Shown: positions 8,459-15,754 of the stretch, in pieces | Layout of the letters: each line of letters opens with the position of its first letter | Numbering within the stretch: position 1 is the stretch's first letter | From: Gimesia chilikensis | Lineage (GTDB): Bacteria; Planctomycetota; Planctomycetia; Planctomycetales; Planctomycetaceae | Direction of reading: 5' to 3' | NCBI RefSeq assembly: GCF_007744075.1 | Contig: NZ_CP036266.1 | Span: forward strand, 7,964,564-8,028,563 | Length of the DNA stretch: 64,000 nucleotides | The notes under the pieces: model-generated | What the model was told of the DNA's origin: nothing | Databases searched by the model: none | The model's input: only the letters and a program-made list of their open reading frames with translations | Program-made: the position numbers and the translations under genes

Positions 8459-8803
8459 TTAGAGCGTTTTGGGATGGGCATTCCATTTATGGCCCCCACC
8501 ACTAAAATCATAAATACACTCTAGCCCATCCAGTGCTCTGGAAATTTCAGCAATCCGATTCAAAACCGGTTTCAAGTCATTTTCATCGTCGATGTGATTT
8601 GGATACACGCCCTGCCAGATGTCATGACATCGACGACAGACCAGAATGAGCCATTCTTCGTTGTAAAATCCCTGATCGTAACGAAGATGATGGGTATCGA
8701 TTCCGGGTCTGCCACAGAGTTGGCATAGCCCGTGATCTCTCTCATAAACGCGTTCGCGGACACGTTGCCATTTTGTTGTCTTGTAGAGTGACTTCTCGTG
8801 CAT
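8459..8803 (-). CDS. HNH endonuclease-like protein
   Basis: 114 residues with the core of an HNH nuclease: RVYERDHGLCQLCGRPG (first CxxC of the zinc knuckle) at about 17-33, then DTHHLRY (catalytic HH) at 35-41, then LVCRRCHD (second CxxCH) at 53-60. All metal and catalytic positions appear intact. It is small and unfused, as in phage and mobile-element HNH enzymes or in stand-alone nicking effectors. The gene is 34 bases after the 101-residue unknown gene and upstream of two helical proteins. Confidence 0.75.
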   Translation of the reverse strand: MHEKSLYKTTKWQRVRERVYERDHGLCQLCGRPGIDTHHLRYDQGFYNEEWLILVCRRCHDIWQGVYPNHIDDENDLKPVLNRIAEISRALDGLECIYDFSGGGHKWNAHPKTL

Positions 8804-8837
8804 ATTTTATTTATACAGATGAGATCGATTTCTGATT

Positions 8838-9143
8838 TTAGAATCCTTCTTCGAGCCAGTTGATTTTCTCCAACTTAGATGGCCTCCGTTCCTCATAGTA
8901 AGATAGATATTCCAGTCTCACGGAAAGCTGTTCCGCATCTTCTGGTGAAAAGTGTATGTCGTTTACTGTAATGGTATCATTCCGATCAACACCAATGTTC
9001 GCTTCTATAAATGCAGTAAGTCGTGCATTCTCAATTTCAATCCGAAAATTCTGTGCCTCTTCGAAAGAAAGAATTAGTTGATCGCCTTCATCTGTCAGAA
9101 TTTCAATTCTATCGTCATCTCGAATCCATGCTTGGCTACTCAT
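8838..9143 (-). CDS. Hypothetical acidic protein upstream of HNH gene
   Basis: 101 residues, acidic, mixed strand and helix, with no signal peptide or membrane segment. Two short repeats of the type DRIEILTDEGDQLILSFEEAQNF and NDTITVNDIHFSPEDAEQL suggest an internally duplicated small beta-alpha unit. I do not know the family. It is first in the minus-strand HNH/DUF416 cluster, so its promoter should lie just above 9143. Confidence 0.45.
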   Translation of the reverse strand: MSSQAWIRDDDRIEILTDEGDQLILSFEEAQNFRIEIENARLTAFIEANIGVDRNDTITVNDIHFSPEDAEQLSVRLEYLSYYEERRPSKLEKINWLEEGF

Positions 9144-9686
9144 CGGTTTATTCCCGTTCTAAATACTTATAATTCACAACCCAAATGGCTTCTCTACATA
9201 ATTCAAGATTGCGGTCTGGAATACGTGGTACGTAATGCGATCCAGAAAAGAGAAGTTGGGATGCCAAACCATGCGATGGTTCGGCGGACGCTTTTGAGCT
9301 CAAACCAAAGAGCCGAAGCATTCCAGTAGAAGAAAGTAAATCAATGTAATTCGTGGTAATTCAGAGAGCGAATATTAGCAGAAATGAAAATTCTAATCCA
9401 GAGGAATTTCAATCATTCAGTTCTTGGAATAAAAATCTGAGATCGATTTAAAATGCGAATGTCATCCAGAATGAGATTCAGAAGAACTTTATAATTCATC
9501 CTCCCCTGCTCCACACAAAAAACATCCTTTCTTATTCCTTTCATAATTCTTCCGACTTTGTGTCCAAAAAAGATTAATGAAAACTCTACTTAATCATAGG
9601 ACAGTGTTTTTGTTAAACTGCTCACTGAATTATGAAAGGAAAAGGGGGAGCCACTCTGAAAACAGCTCCCCCATAAAATAAATGAT
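9144..9686. other. Long A+T-rich divergent intergenic region
   Basis: About 540 bases between the minus-strand HNH cluster and the plus-strand primase. An imperfect hairpin CCAAACCAT-GCG-ATGGTTCGG lies near 9262-9282, and a strong one at 9644-9671 is listed separately. No credible gene. In a mobile element with its own primase, a region like this is a candidate replication origin, but I see no clear iteron array to support that. Confidence 0.4.
9644..9671. repeat. GGGGGAGC hairpin upstream of primase
   Basis: Perfect 8-bp stem GGGGGAGC / GCTCCCCC with a 12-base loop, ending 15 bases before the primase ATG. Read on the minus strand it is followed by CCCTTTTCC and could terminate leftward transcription. 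A near-identical hairpin (GGGGAGCT stem) occurs at 13941-13970, so the sequence may also be a shared regulatory site of the element. Confidence 0.55.
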
Positions 9687-11729
9687 ATGTCTTACAAGTA
9701 TAATAGTGCTGAGAGCACAATTTCAGTCCACGTATCTGAAGTATTTCAGAACAATCTTTCAAACACAAAATCAAAAGTCCCAGTGCATGATGACTGGCGT
9801 ATCGTTCCAAAGGAATACGCCACCAGAAATAGATGGACTTTGCAGTTTCGAAAAGTGAAGCCAAAACAATCCCCAGCAGCACAATTCCGAATTGTGCAAA
9901 CACGTAAGCTGGAGACAGTAGATCATGAATTCGATTCTGAAAAGTACATCAGCCTGTATCACGTCAGCCAGACATCACCAGTCAAAAAGACTCCGTTGAA
10001 TGTGTCACGCCATCTGTTTTACAGATGTTTCGTCGAGCCTGCTGATCGCAATAAATTAATTAAATGGACTCAAGGAGCGTGGGAACATGATGGTGACGAT
10101 AAGTATTGGGATGCTGAGGCTGACAACTGGAGCTGGAGACATTTCAAGGAAAGCTTTGGTCTCCAAAATTCAATAGACCACATCTGGGGAAAAGAGATTT
10201 ATGGAATCTTTGGGGCCAAAAGTTCTTATTGTTTAATTATCGATCTCGATTACCACAACAAAGGTCTTGTTTTATTTTTAAACCGTCTGAGTGCCCTTCT
10301 GGAGCTGTTTCATGGGCAACATCGATGTCATTATCAGGTTTCTGAAAACAACGCGGGAGGCGTCCATCTAATATTGTTTTTCGGGAACAATTCATCTTTA
10401 GAATCACGTCGTCGTTGGTTGTGGAGACAACTGGCTGGTGCAGACAGAAAAGACCCAGAACTGAATTTTACGAAAGGTTCTGAGTATGACCCTAAGTTCA
10501 ATGTGGAGGTTTATCCAGACACTCAAAGAGGTGTTCGGTTGCCACTAGCTCGCGGCAGAACGATGTTGCTAGACAGACCACTGGATTTAATCACAAGTCG
10601 TGGCAAGGAAACACAGGATGTTGTCGGTTACATTCAGTGGTTGGGTGATTCCAACAGACAATACTTGCCCAAAGATGATGTTTACCAGTATGTTGTTGAG
10701 CGATTGGATGTTCGTCCTGCAGAAATTAAAGAACAGAAACAACAAAAGACGGTTGTTCAAAAAGCAACAAAGCCACAAAAACAGGAAAAAAGATCGTTAA
10801 AAGGAAAGACTCGTGGTGCCATTGTTGGATTCTGGAAAGATGGAAACTTGGAATATTTCATACATCTAAATTCTGCCATAAACACAACATTACATGCGAT
10901 GCGTGCTGAAGGTTTGTCGGAAGAGGACGCGGTTGATGTTGTGATGTCTTACGTGGAAGGATTACCAGACAAAACAGTCAGTTCCCGGCTGGATGATTTA
11001 CCGGAAGTGAGGCGAGTTGCAGAGAGGACTGCTAATAAGATCTGGGATTCGCCTGTTTCTGGTAAATGGCAAAAGTCACAAGAGCGATGGAACAACATTG
11101 GTTTTCGGGTTTCTGATAAAACAACATGGGTTGTTACATCGAAGAAGCATGAAGATGTAGTTGTAGACTGTCCCCAGTTAGAGTTTTCTGAGGAAGAAAA
11201 GTCTCAGTTAATAAGGGAAATGACTCCATTATTAGTCGGAAGTAAACAGGCCCAAAAACAGGAGAAGCAGGACGAAGTGATTCGGGCAGTTGCCTATTTT
11301 TTAAGGTATGTACGATGTTGTCCTCGTGAAATACCGGTAAGTGCCCTGCCCCATGTTCTGTGCGATTATGACATCAAGATTAAAAGTCATGACAAACAGA
11401 CACAGTTTTTGCGACTATTAACTGAATGGGACTGGATTTATGTTCGTATAGAGTATTGTCATCCAGAAAAACACAGGACTAAAACGGGAAGTAATCGTGC
11501 TAGAGCATATGGTGTAGGTAAAGCATTTACGGAGCGATTACAGGCTGTTGTGGTAGAGACAGAAACTGTAATTACTAACAATACAACAAAATATAAAAGT
11601 GATCTATATACTGTCTCCTACTTTTTGAGGAGACCTGAAAGATTGAATATTTCTTCATTTGATGATCAGCTTAATAATCAGTTTTTGACTACCAATCCGC
11701 GAGTAACGCACAGGGAGTCTGTGACCTGA
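9687..11729 (+). CDS. Archaeo-eukaryotic primase (AEP)-like replication protein
   Basis: 680 residues. The AEP catalytic set is visible: motif I IDLDYH at 185-190 (DxD), motif II GGVHLILFF at 224-232 (His227), and VEVYPD then GVRLPLARG at 273-290, the LPL stretch typical of mobile-element AEPs. A Lys/Gln-rich linker spans about 340-370, and the C-terminal ~300 residues are helical, with a possible winged-helix part near 555-620 (ALPHVLCDYDIKIKSHDKQTQFLRLL). It likely primes or initiates replication of the element. No helicase domain is fused; the separate two-module helicase at the left edge could partner it, which is inference. Confidence 0.65.
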   Translation: MSYKYNSAESTISVHVSEVFQNNLSNTKSKVPVHDDWRIVPKEYATRNRWTLQFRKVKPKQSPAAQFRIVQTRKLETVDHEFDSEKYISLYHVSQTSPVKKTPLNVSRHLFYRCFVEPADRNKLIKWTQGAWEHDGDDKYWDAEADNWSWRHFKESFGLQNSIDHIWGKEIYGIFGAKSSYCLIIDLDYHNKGLVLFLNRLSALLELFHGQHRCHYQVSENNAGGVHLILFFGNNSSLESRRRWLWRQLAGADRKDPELNFTKGSEYDPKFNVEVYPDTQRGVRLPLARGRTMLLDRPLDLITSRGKETQDVVGYIQWLGDSNRQYLPKDDVYQYVVERLDVRPAEIKEQKQQKTVVQKATKPQKQEKRSLKGKTRGAIVGFWKDGNLEYFIHLNSAINTTLHAMRAEGLSEEDAVDVVMSYVEGLPDKTVSSRLDDLPEVRRVAERTANKIWDSPVSGKWQKSQERWNNIGFRVSDKTTWVVTSKKHEDVVVDCPQLEFSEEEKSQLIREMTPLLVGSKQAQKQEKQDEVIRAVAYFLRYVRCCPREIPVSALPHVLCDYDIKIKSHDKQTQFLRLLTEWDWIYVRIEYCHPEKHRTKTGSNRARAYGVGKAFTERLQAVVVETETVITNNTTKYKSDLYTVSYFLRRPERLNISSFDDQLNNQFLTTNPRVTHRESVT

Positions 11730-11891
11730 TGAGAAATTGTATATTTTAGAACAACATTCTGAACTCAATTCAGGTTGGTGCTTTTTTCTCATTTCCATGC
11801 CGCCCCCAAACAAACACATGCTAGAGTTGGTACCACATCATTTTCCCACAAGCATCCAGCAAGAATTAGTTCACAGTACAAAAAATGCTTT

Positions 11892-12050
11892 ACCTACAGT
11901 CATTCTATTCTGTGAACAGTTTCCGTGGCATCAACCTCCATGAAAGCGGTTAGAAGTTCGTTATTAATCGAATCCCTGATGTTTTCAGGCTGTTCAGGAA
12001 TTAAAACAACAAACCCCTTGATTACAATGATAAAGCCCCTGTGAAAAATG
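11892..12050 (-). pseudogene. Remnant of a ParB-methyltransferase 3' end
   Basis: On the minus strand this reads ENIRDSINNELL before a stop, closely resembling the ESIRESVNSEPM tail of the ParB-methyltransferase encoded at 14064-15491. DNA is similar over roughly 100 bases, including GTTCG(T/C)TATTAA, TCCCTGATG and the downstream TGTGAACAGTTTC. The frame is closed by a stop upstream and has no start, so it is a dead fragment, probably left by a duplication or by recombination between related elements. Confidence 0.5.
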
Positions 12051-12066
12051 AATTCACAGAGGCTTT
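12032..12066. terminator. Hairpin terminator between convergent genes
   Basis: AAGCC-c-CTGTGAA stem pairing with TTCACAG-a-GGCTT, a 12-bp stem with one mismatch and a 7-base loop, followed by a short T run on the plus strand. It is placed to end transcription of the plus-strand primase and of the minus-strand genes 12167-12761. Confidence 0.6.
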
Positions 12067-12166
12067 TGAAACTTTAAGTTTCTCATATACTTCTCGTTGC
12101 AATCCACACGCTACGAATAGCGGATACTGCCCGCGAAGCAGGCAGAAAAATATTTTGGTCCAAAAA

Positions 12167-12475
12167 TTACAAATGCGAATCAATGAGATTCTCAACTGAT
12201 TCGTCAATCATCAAAGCAAAATCACCACCAGAAGCATCAAACGCATCACGAAAACCAAATCTGTCAAACCCGAAATACTGCTCAAGCAATATTTCAACAT
12301 CAGTTGCCAGCTCGGCAGAGACTGAGTTTGTATCTGGGATATCTTCAGACATATCGCCATAAATATCAGTTCTGCCTTTATACTTTTTGGTTAAGGCTTC
12401 CAGTTCTTTTGATTTTTCGGCCCAAAAGTTTTGCATTGCCTCTGTTGTGATTTCTCTTTTAATTGTTTTTGTCAT
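12167..12475 (-). CDS. Hypothetical acidic helical protein
   Basis: 102 residues, strongly acidic after a basic N-terminus (MTKTIKREITTEAMQNFWAEKSKE). Helix-rich, no Cys, no membrane segment. Unknown family. It starts one base after the stop of the zinc-ribbon gene (12477-12761), so the two form an operon; a Shine-Dalgarno-like GGGG lies inside the end of that gene. Confidence 0.5.
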   Translation of the reverse strand: MTKTIKREITTEAMQNFWAEKSKELEALTKKYKGRTDIYGDMSEDIPDTNSVSAELATDVEILLEQYFGFDRFGFRDAFDASGGDFALMIDESVENLIDSHL

Positions 12476-12476
12476 C

Positions 12477-12761
12477 TCAAATCCCCTTTGAGTTGAGAAA
12501 ATTATGGATCAATAATGAGCGTATTTCGGTCTTAAAAATTGCGGTTGGCTCATCAACCCCAGTCAACCAAGGTAAGCTGTCGTTTGGCTTGATTGCACTT
12601 GCACAATCATCACATAGATTGATTTGCCCTCTATGCATATCATCACCTATATTTTCGAATCCTTTGTGCAAGTCTGATTTACTGCACTCCACAATGACAG
12701 ATACACGTTTGTTATATCTTTTGCACCCGCAACGATAGCAGATAGATTTATTATTACTCAT
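12477..12761 (-). CDS. Small zinc-ribbon protein
   Basis: 94 residues with ICYRCGCKRYN at about 7-17 and NLCDDCASAI near 48-57, two CxxC pairs about 38 residues apart that would hold one zinc. The rest has no recognised motif. Such proteins are common in phage and plasmid early regions as DNA- or RNA-binding accessories. An AGGGGA ribosome site lies upstream of ATG 12761. Confidence 0.55.
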   Translation of the reverse strand: MSNNKSICYRCGCKRYNKRVSVIVECSKSDLHKGFENIGDDMHRGQINLCDDCASAIKPNDSLPWLTGVDEPTAIFKTEIRSLLIHNFLNSKGI

Positions 12762-12887
12762 CTCTCAAATTCCCCTCATAAAAATTAAAGTATGATTGTC
12801 TGCCCCAAAAGCAGCAGGGCAACCTTATATCTGATCTGCCATGATGGTGCCGAGAATCATTTTTGACTTTTTGTGTCACAAAGATGC

Positions 12888-13082
12888 TTAGTTTTTCGAA
12901 GCATCAATTACTTCATCATTCACGATCTGCTTTATGCAGTAGATCAAATAGGATTCAATGTCTACTTTTGATAAACCGCTAGTGATCTTGTTGTAGATAT
13001 ATTCTTGGTCATCATCATCCAAATCAGTAGCATCCAAAATCTTAATTAAGATGACTGTTAGTTTGTCTCTGTCTGTCATCAT
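12888..13082 (-). CDS. Hypothetical small acidic protein
   Basis: 64 residues, acidic (DATDLDDDDQEYIYNKIT), predicted all-helical. Unknown family. GGGAAAACAGAA precedes the ATG at 13082. It lies in the same minus-strand direction as its neighbours and may be part of their operon. The short length makes it only moderately certain. Confidence 0.4.
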   Translation of the reverse strand: MMTDRDKLTVILIKILDATDLDDDDQEYIYNKITSGLSKVDIESYLIYCIKQIVNDEVIDASKN

Positions 13083-13239
13083 TTCTGTTTTCCCTCACAT
13101 TTTGAAAGTTTCCATGTAGAACTGATCAATCATGTCTTCCATCTCATCCATATCTGTCAACTGGTAAGACATAACCAACGCAGGGAATCTACCGGAACCA
13201 GAAGTGCGGGACGACCGAAGAAAATATTGAGTACGTCCC

Positions 13240-13896
13240 TCACTCTTTGAGGGAAGTTAGGTGATAACCTTTCCAGCAACTCTCGATATAATCACCGATG
13301 CCTGATTTGTGGGTAAATATCTTACGGCGAATCACATCATCGACGCGGTTGTTCACAATATATTCAGGATATTTCTTCTGCATTTCAGTCGTTGTAATCC
13401 AAGCCCCCTTGGCATCAACTATGCATTTAACAATCGCAGCCATTTCCTGATCGATATGGTAGTTCTCTCCATTCATCTGGATGATTTCTTTTTTGATATT
13501 GACTCTCGCAGGAATCTCCAGTCGTGGTTCCTCTGAATTATGCAGCCAGTCATTCCAAGCTATGACTTCACTTTTGGGAATAACTGAATTCGATTCCAGA
13601 TCGAGCCCAGCTTCAACTATCCTCTCTATTGCTTCGTTCCCAAAAAATTCGAGCAATTCATTTTCAGACCAAAAATCAGGTAGACCGCCTTTGCGTCCAA
13701 AAGGTTTTACAAATTCCAGCACTTCATGTTTGCCATCCAGAACATAGTTGTTTGAAACTAATCGACCGTCTAAGTAGCTGATAAACTGAGACGGAACATT
13801 TAAAATATCCCTTAGTTTTTCGGCAACTAAATAAATTGGGTGACCGGATAACTCGAACGACGCTTCACTCGCACCATGAATAATTCTGATAGACAT
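13240..13896 (-). CDS. Ubiquitin-like beta-grasp protein with winged-helix-like tail
   Basis: 218 residues. Residues 1-70 look like a ThiS/MoaD/ubiquitin-type beta-grasp: a first hairpin (IRIIHGASEASFELSG), a helix (IYLVAEKLRDILNVP), then the strand-turn pattern YLDGRLVSNNYVLDGKHEVLEFVKPFGRKGG, where V-L-x-G-x-E-x-L-E-F-V is the diagnostic end of the fold. GRKGG at 68-72 lies where ThiS-type proteins end in GG, but here the chain continues. The C-terminal 80 residues (ITTTEMQKKYPEYIVNNRVDDVIR) resemble a winged helix. It is directly downstream of the ParB-methyltransferase. Function unknown; conjugation to a target is possible but not shown. Confidence 0.5.
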   Translation of the reverse strand: MSIRIIHGASEASFELSGHPIYLVAEKLRDILNVPSQFISYLDGRLVSNNYVLDGKHEVLEFVKPFGRKGGLPDFWSENELLEFFGNEAIERIVEAGLDLESNSVIPKSEVIAWNDWLHNSEEPRLEIPARVNIKKEIIQMNGENYHIDQEMAAIVKCIVDAKGAWITTTEMQKKYPEYIVNNRVDDVIRRKIFTHKSGIGDYIESCWKGYHLTSLKE

Positions 13897-13940
13897 CGCT
13901 TTCTCCTTCTATGGAACAATTGTTGGAAACACTGAAAAGA

Positions 13941-13970
13941 TGGGGAGCTGGCTTAAACACAAGCTCCCCA
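13941..13970. terminator. GGGGAGCT hairpin after the ParB-methyltransferase gene
   Basis: 9-bp stem TGGGGAGCT / AGCTCCCCA with a 12-base loop. Read on the minus strand it is followed by TCTTTTC, so it could be a terminator or attenuator between the ParB-methyltransferase (ends 14064) and the beta-grasp gene (starts 13896). It is nearly the same hairpin as at 9644-9671. Confidence 0.55.
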
Positions 13971-14063
13971 TACAGCACACATCCAGCACTAATCCGTTTT
14001 CAGCAAAAATACTCTTTACGGAATAGCATTTATGCTGTGAACAGTTTCTGATCTGCCAAAGAC

Positions 14064-15491
14064 TCACACAGCAATCATTGGTTCGCTATTAACCGACTCC
14101 CTGATGCTTTCCGACAGTTCAAGGACCAGACCAGATGCAAGAGCGGGACTGACTGCATTGATTTCAGACCAGTCTTGAAGCATTTCATTGATATCAGAAC
14201 GCCCCAACTCCACAGCGTCCTCAACGTATTCAGTCAGCGATTTGGTCAACTGGAGCCGTCTGTGTCCGTTTTGCACACATTCTTCATCGATATCGCAACC
14301 GATAAATCGACGGTTCAAATTCCGGGATGCAACCGCAGTCGTAAATCCTCCGCTACATGTGTCGACGACAAAATCTCCAGCGGAAGAAAATGAACGAATT
14401 AAAAACTCAGCCTCCGTGAGTGGCTGCTGCCAGTCGTGCCAATCTTTCTCTTTTGATTCAATATGGCTAACGTCTTGAAACACACCTTTCCCGTTCATTT
14501 TCCCCTTTGAGAAAACCAAGATAGGCTTCCAACTATTGGTGATGTTGCAGTTCCCAATATTGATCTGGTTTGCATCCCCGCTCCAACAGGAAGCGATCAT
14601 CCATCGGTAATCGAGATGTTTACCAAGCATTTCCATTACCTGCGGGAGCCAATACTGACCGCAGTAGGTGACTAACACGCCACCATCAACAAGGACTCGT
14701 TTTGCGAATTCTGCAAGCTCTTCGATTTGTGGAAGAAATGATTTGTCATAAGGAATGTCAGTGCAAATAAGTTGCACTGATTCAGGCTCGATTCCAGCGA
14801 CTGATTCCAATTTTTGGAATGGTGTATGAAAAAGTCGAATATCATCATCTGTGACTGGAATGACAGATTCACCTTCTACCTTTCGTTTCTGTGCATTCTG
14901 ATTGCGTTTGGCGTGCCGTTGGGCACTTATGACATCGTGTGTTTTCCCCGAACTCTTCTCAGGCAACTGGAGAATCATCTGACACGCTTTTTCGGTCTCC
15001 TTGGGTGTGTTCGTAATAATGCGTTTCTGCTTTTTGGGCCGCTTTACGCCATCCTTCCCACGAAGCGTTTCGTGCTTGTCAATTTGACAACTTGCCTCCA
15101 ATTTCTTCCGCACACTGGCGACAGTGTTTTTGGACACCCCGATAATCCCTGCGAGGTGGTTATCTGCAATTTCTGCATCACGGAGCAGATAGTCTTCGAT
15201 GAGTTTACGTTTCTGATTCTGGTTCAGGTGGCGTCGATTGCAGTTGAGGATAAGTGCCAGTTCCAGTTTTTCAGTTTCATTTACAAAATCACGAACTTCG
15301 GTTAGGCAGTCGATCCCCAACTCTTCGCATGCACGTTTTCGTTGAAATCCATCAACAACTTCCCCGGACTGATCGACGATGATGGGTACTTCGACACCTC
15401 GATCAGCAATAGAAGCTTTAAGTGCTTCGAATTCCTCTTCACTCATTACTGGGAAAAACTGAACCTTGTTTTTGTTGATCACCTTGCTCAT
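14064..15491 (-). CDS. ParB-like nuclease/DNA methyltransferase fusion
   Basis: 475 residues. The N-terminus is a ParB/Srx domain: EEEFEALKASIADRGVEVPI and the GEVVDGFQRKRACEELG box at 43-59. A helix-turn-helix follows at about 105-130 (AGIIGVSKNTVASVRKK). The C-terminal half is an amino-methyltransferase of the N6-adenine/N4-cytosine class: motif IV DIPY at 245-248, where DPPY is usual, and the SAM site DTCSGGFTTAV near 377-387. Such fusions are typical of phages and mobile elements and modify the element's DNA. The Pro-to-Ile change in motif IV is unusual and might lower activity. Divergent from the Dam-like gene across a region rich in GTGTC motifs. Confidence 0.8.
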   Translation of the reverse strand: MSKVINKNKVQFFPVMSEEEFEALKASIADRGVEVPIIVDQSGEVVDGFQRKRACEELGIDCLTEVRDFVNETEKLELALILNCNRRHLNQNQKRKLIEDYLLRDAEIADNHLAGIIGVSKNTVASVRKKLEASCQIDKHETLRGKDGVKRPKKQKRIITNTPKETEKACQMILQLPEKSSGKTHDVISAQRHAKRNQNAQKRKVEGESVIPVTDDDIRLFHTPFQKLESVAGIEPESVQLICTDIPYDKSFLPQIEELAEFAKRVLVDGGVLVTYCGQYWLPQVMEMLGKHLDYRWMIASCWSGDANQINIGNCNITNSWKPILVFSKGKMNGKGVFQDVSHIESKEKDWHDWQQPLTEAEFLIRSFSSAGDFVVDTCSGGFTTAVASRNLNRRFIGCDIDEECVQNGHRRLQLTKSLTEYVEDAVELGRSDINEMLQDWSEINAVSPALASGLVLELSESIRESVNSEPMIAV

Positions 15492-15522
15492 TCATCTTCT
15501 CCTTTTTGTGTAAATTTGAATT

Positions 15523-15732
15523 GAGTGTCTCTTTGACACCTGACTTATGGGTGTCAGCGGGTGTCGTGGGAGTGTCAGCGAGAAAGCTTTTCCGGCGAAA
15601 ACCGGGGAATTCCACATCCAAAGTTGGGGCAATTTCCCCAAAACCTGATCAAAGGCATTTTTCCATGTCTCCTGTTTCCAACGGTTTAAACTGATTATTG
15701 ATGAACTCGATTTGGATCCACATATGGGTGTC
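15523..15732. promoter_or_regulatory. Cluster of GTGTC motifs between divergent methyltransferase genes
   Basis: Six copies of GTGTC or its complement: GAGTGTC at 15523-15529, GACACC at 15535-15540, GGGTGTC near 15555, 15565 and (as GAGTGTC) 15576, and TATGGGTGTCA at 15725-15733. GACACC and the following GGTGTC form an inverted repeat with a 9-base spacer. TATGGGTGTCA occurs twice. This looks like an operator or ParB-type binding region serving both divergent genes. Confidence 0.5.
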
Positions 15733-15754
15733 AAATACAGGAAAACTCGATACA

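Larger units (their letters stand above)
11730..12166. other. Intergenic region with terminator and gene remnant
   Basis: Between the convergent primase and minus-strand small genes. It contains a remnant resembling the 3' end of the ParB-methyltransferase gene and a hairpin at 12032-12066, both listed separately. A 68-codon plus-strand frame at 11737-11943 has no ribosome site or recognisable content and is not called. Confidence 0.5.

Noticed and set aside
11737-11943. 68-codon plus-strand frame after the primase
   Set aside because: No ribosome site, no domain, and it overlaps the ParB-methylase remnant on the other strand.
13095-13172. Possible 25-residue minus-strand peptide (MSYQLTDMDEMEDM...)
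   Set aside because: It is rich in Met and Asp and has an ATG and stop, but no ribosome site; too short to support.
15523-15733. CRISPR-like reading of the GTGTC repeats
   Set aside because: Repeats are only 5-11 bases with irregular spacing and no spacers; fits operator sites better.
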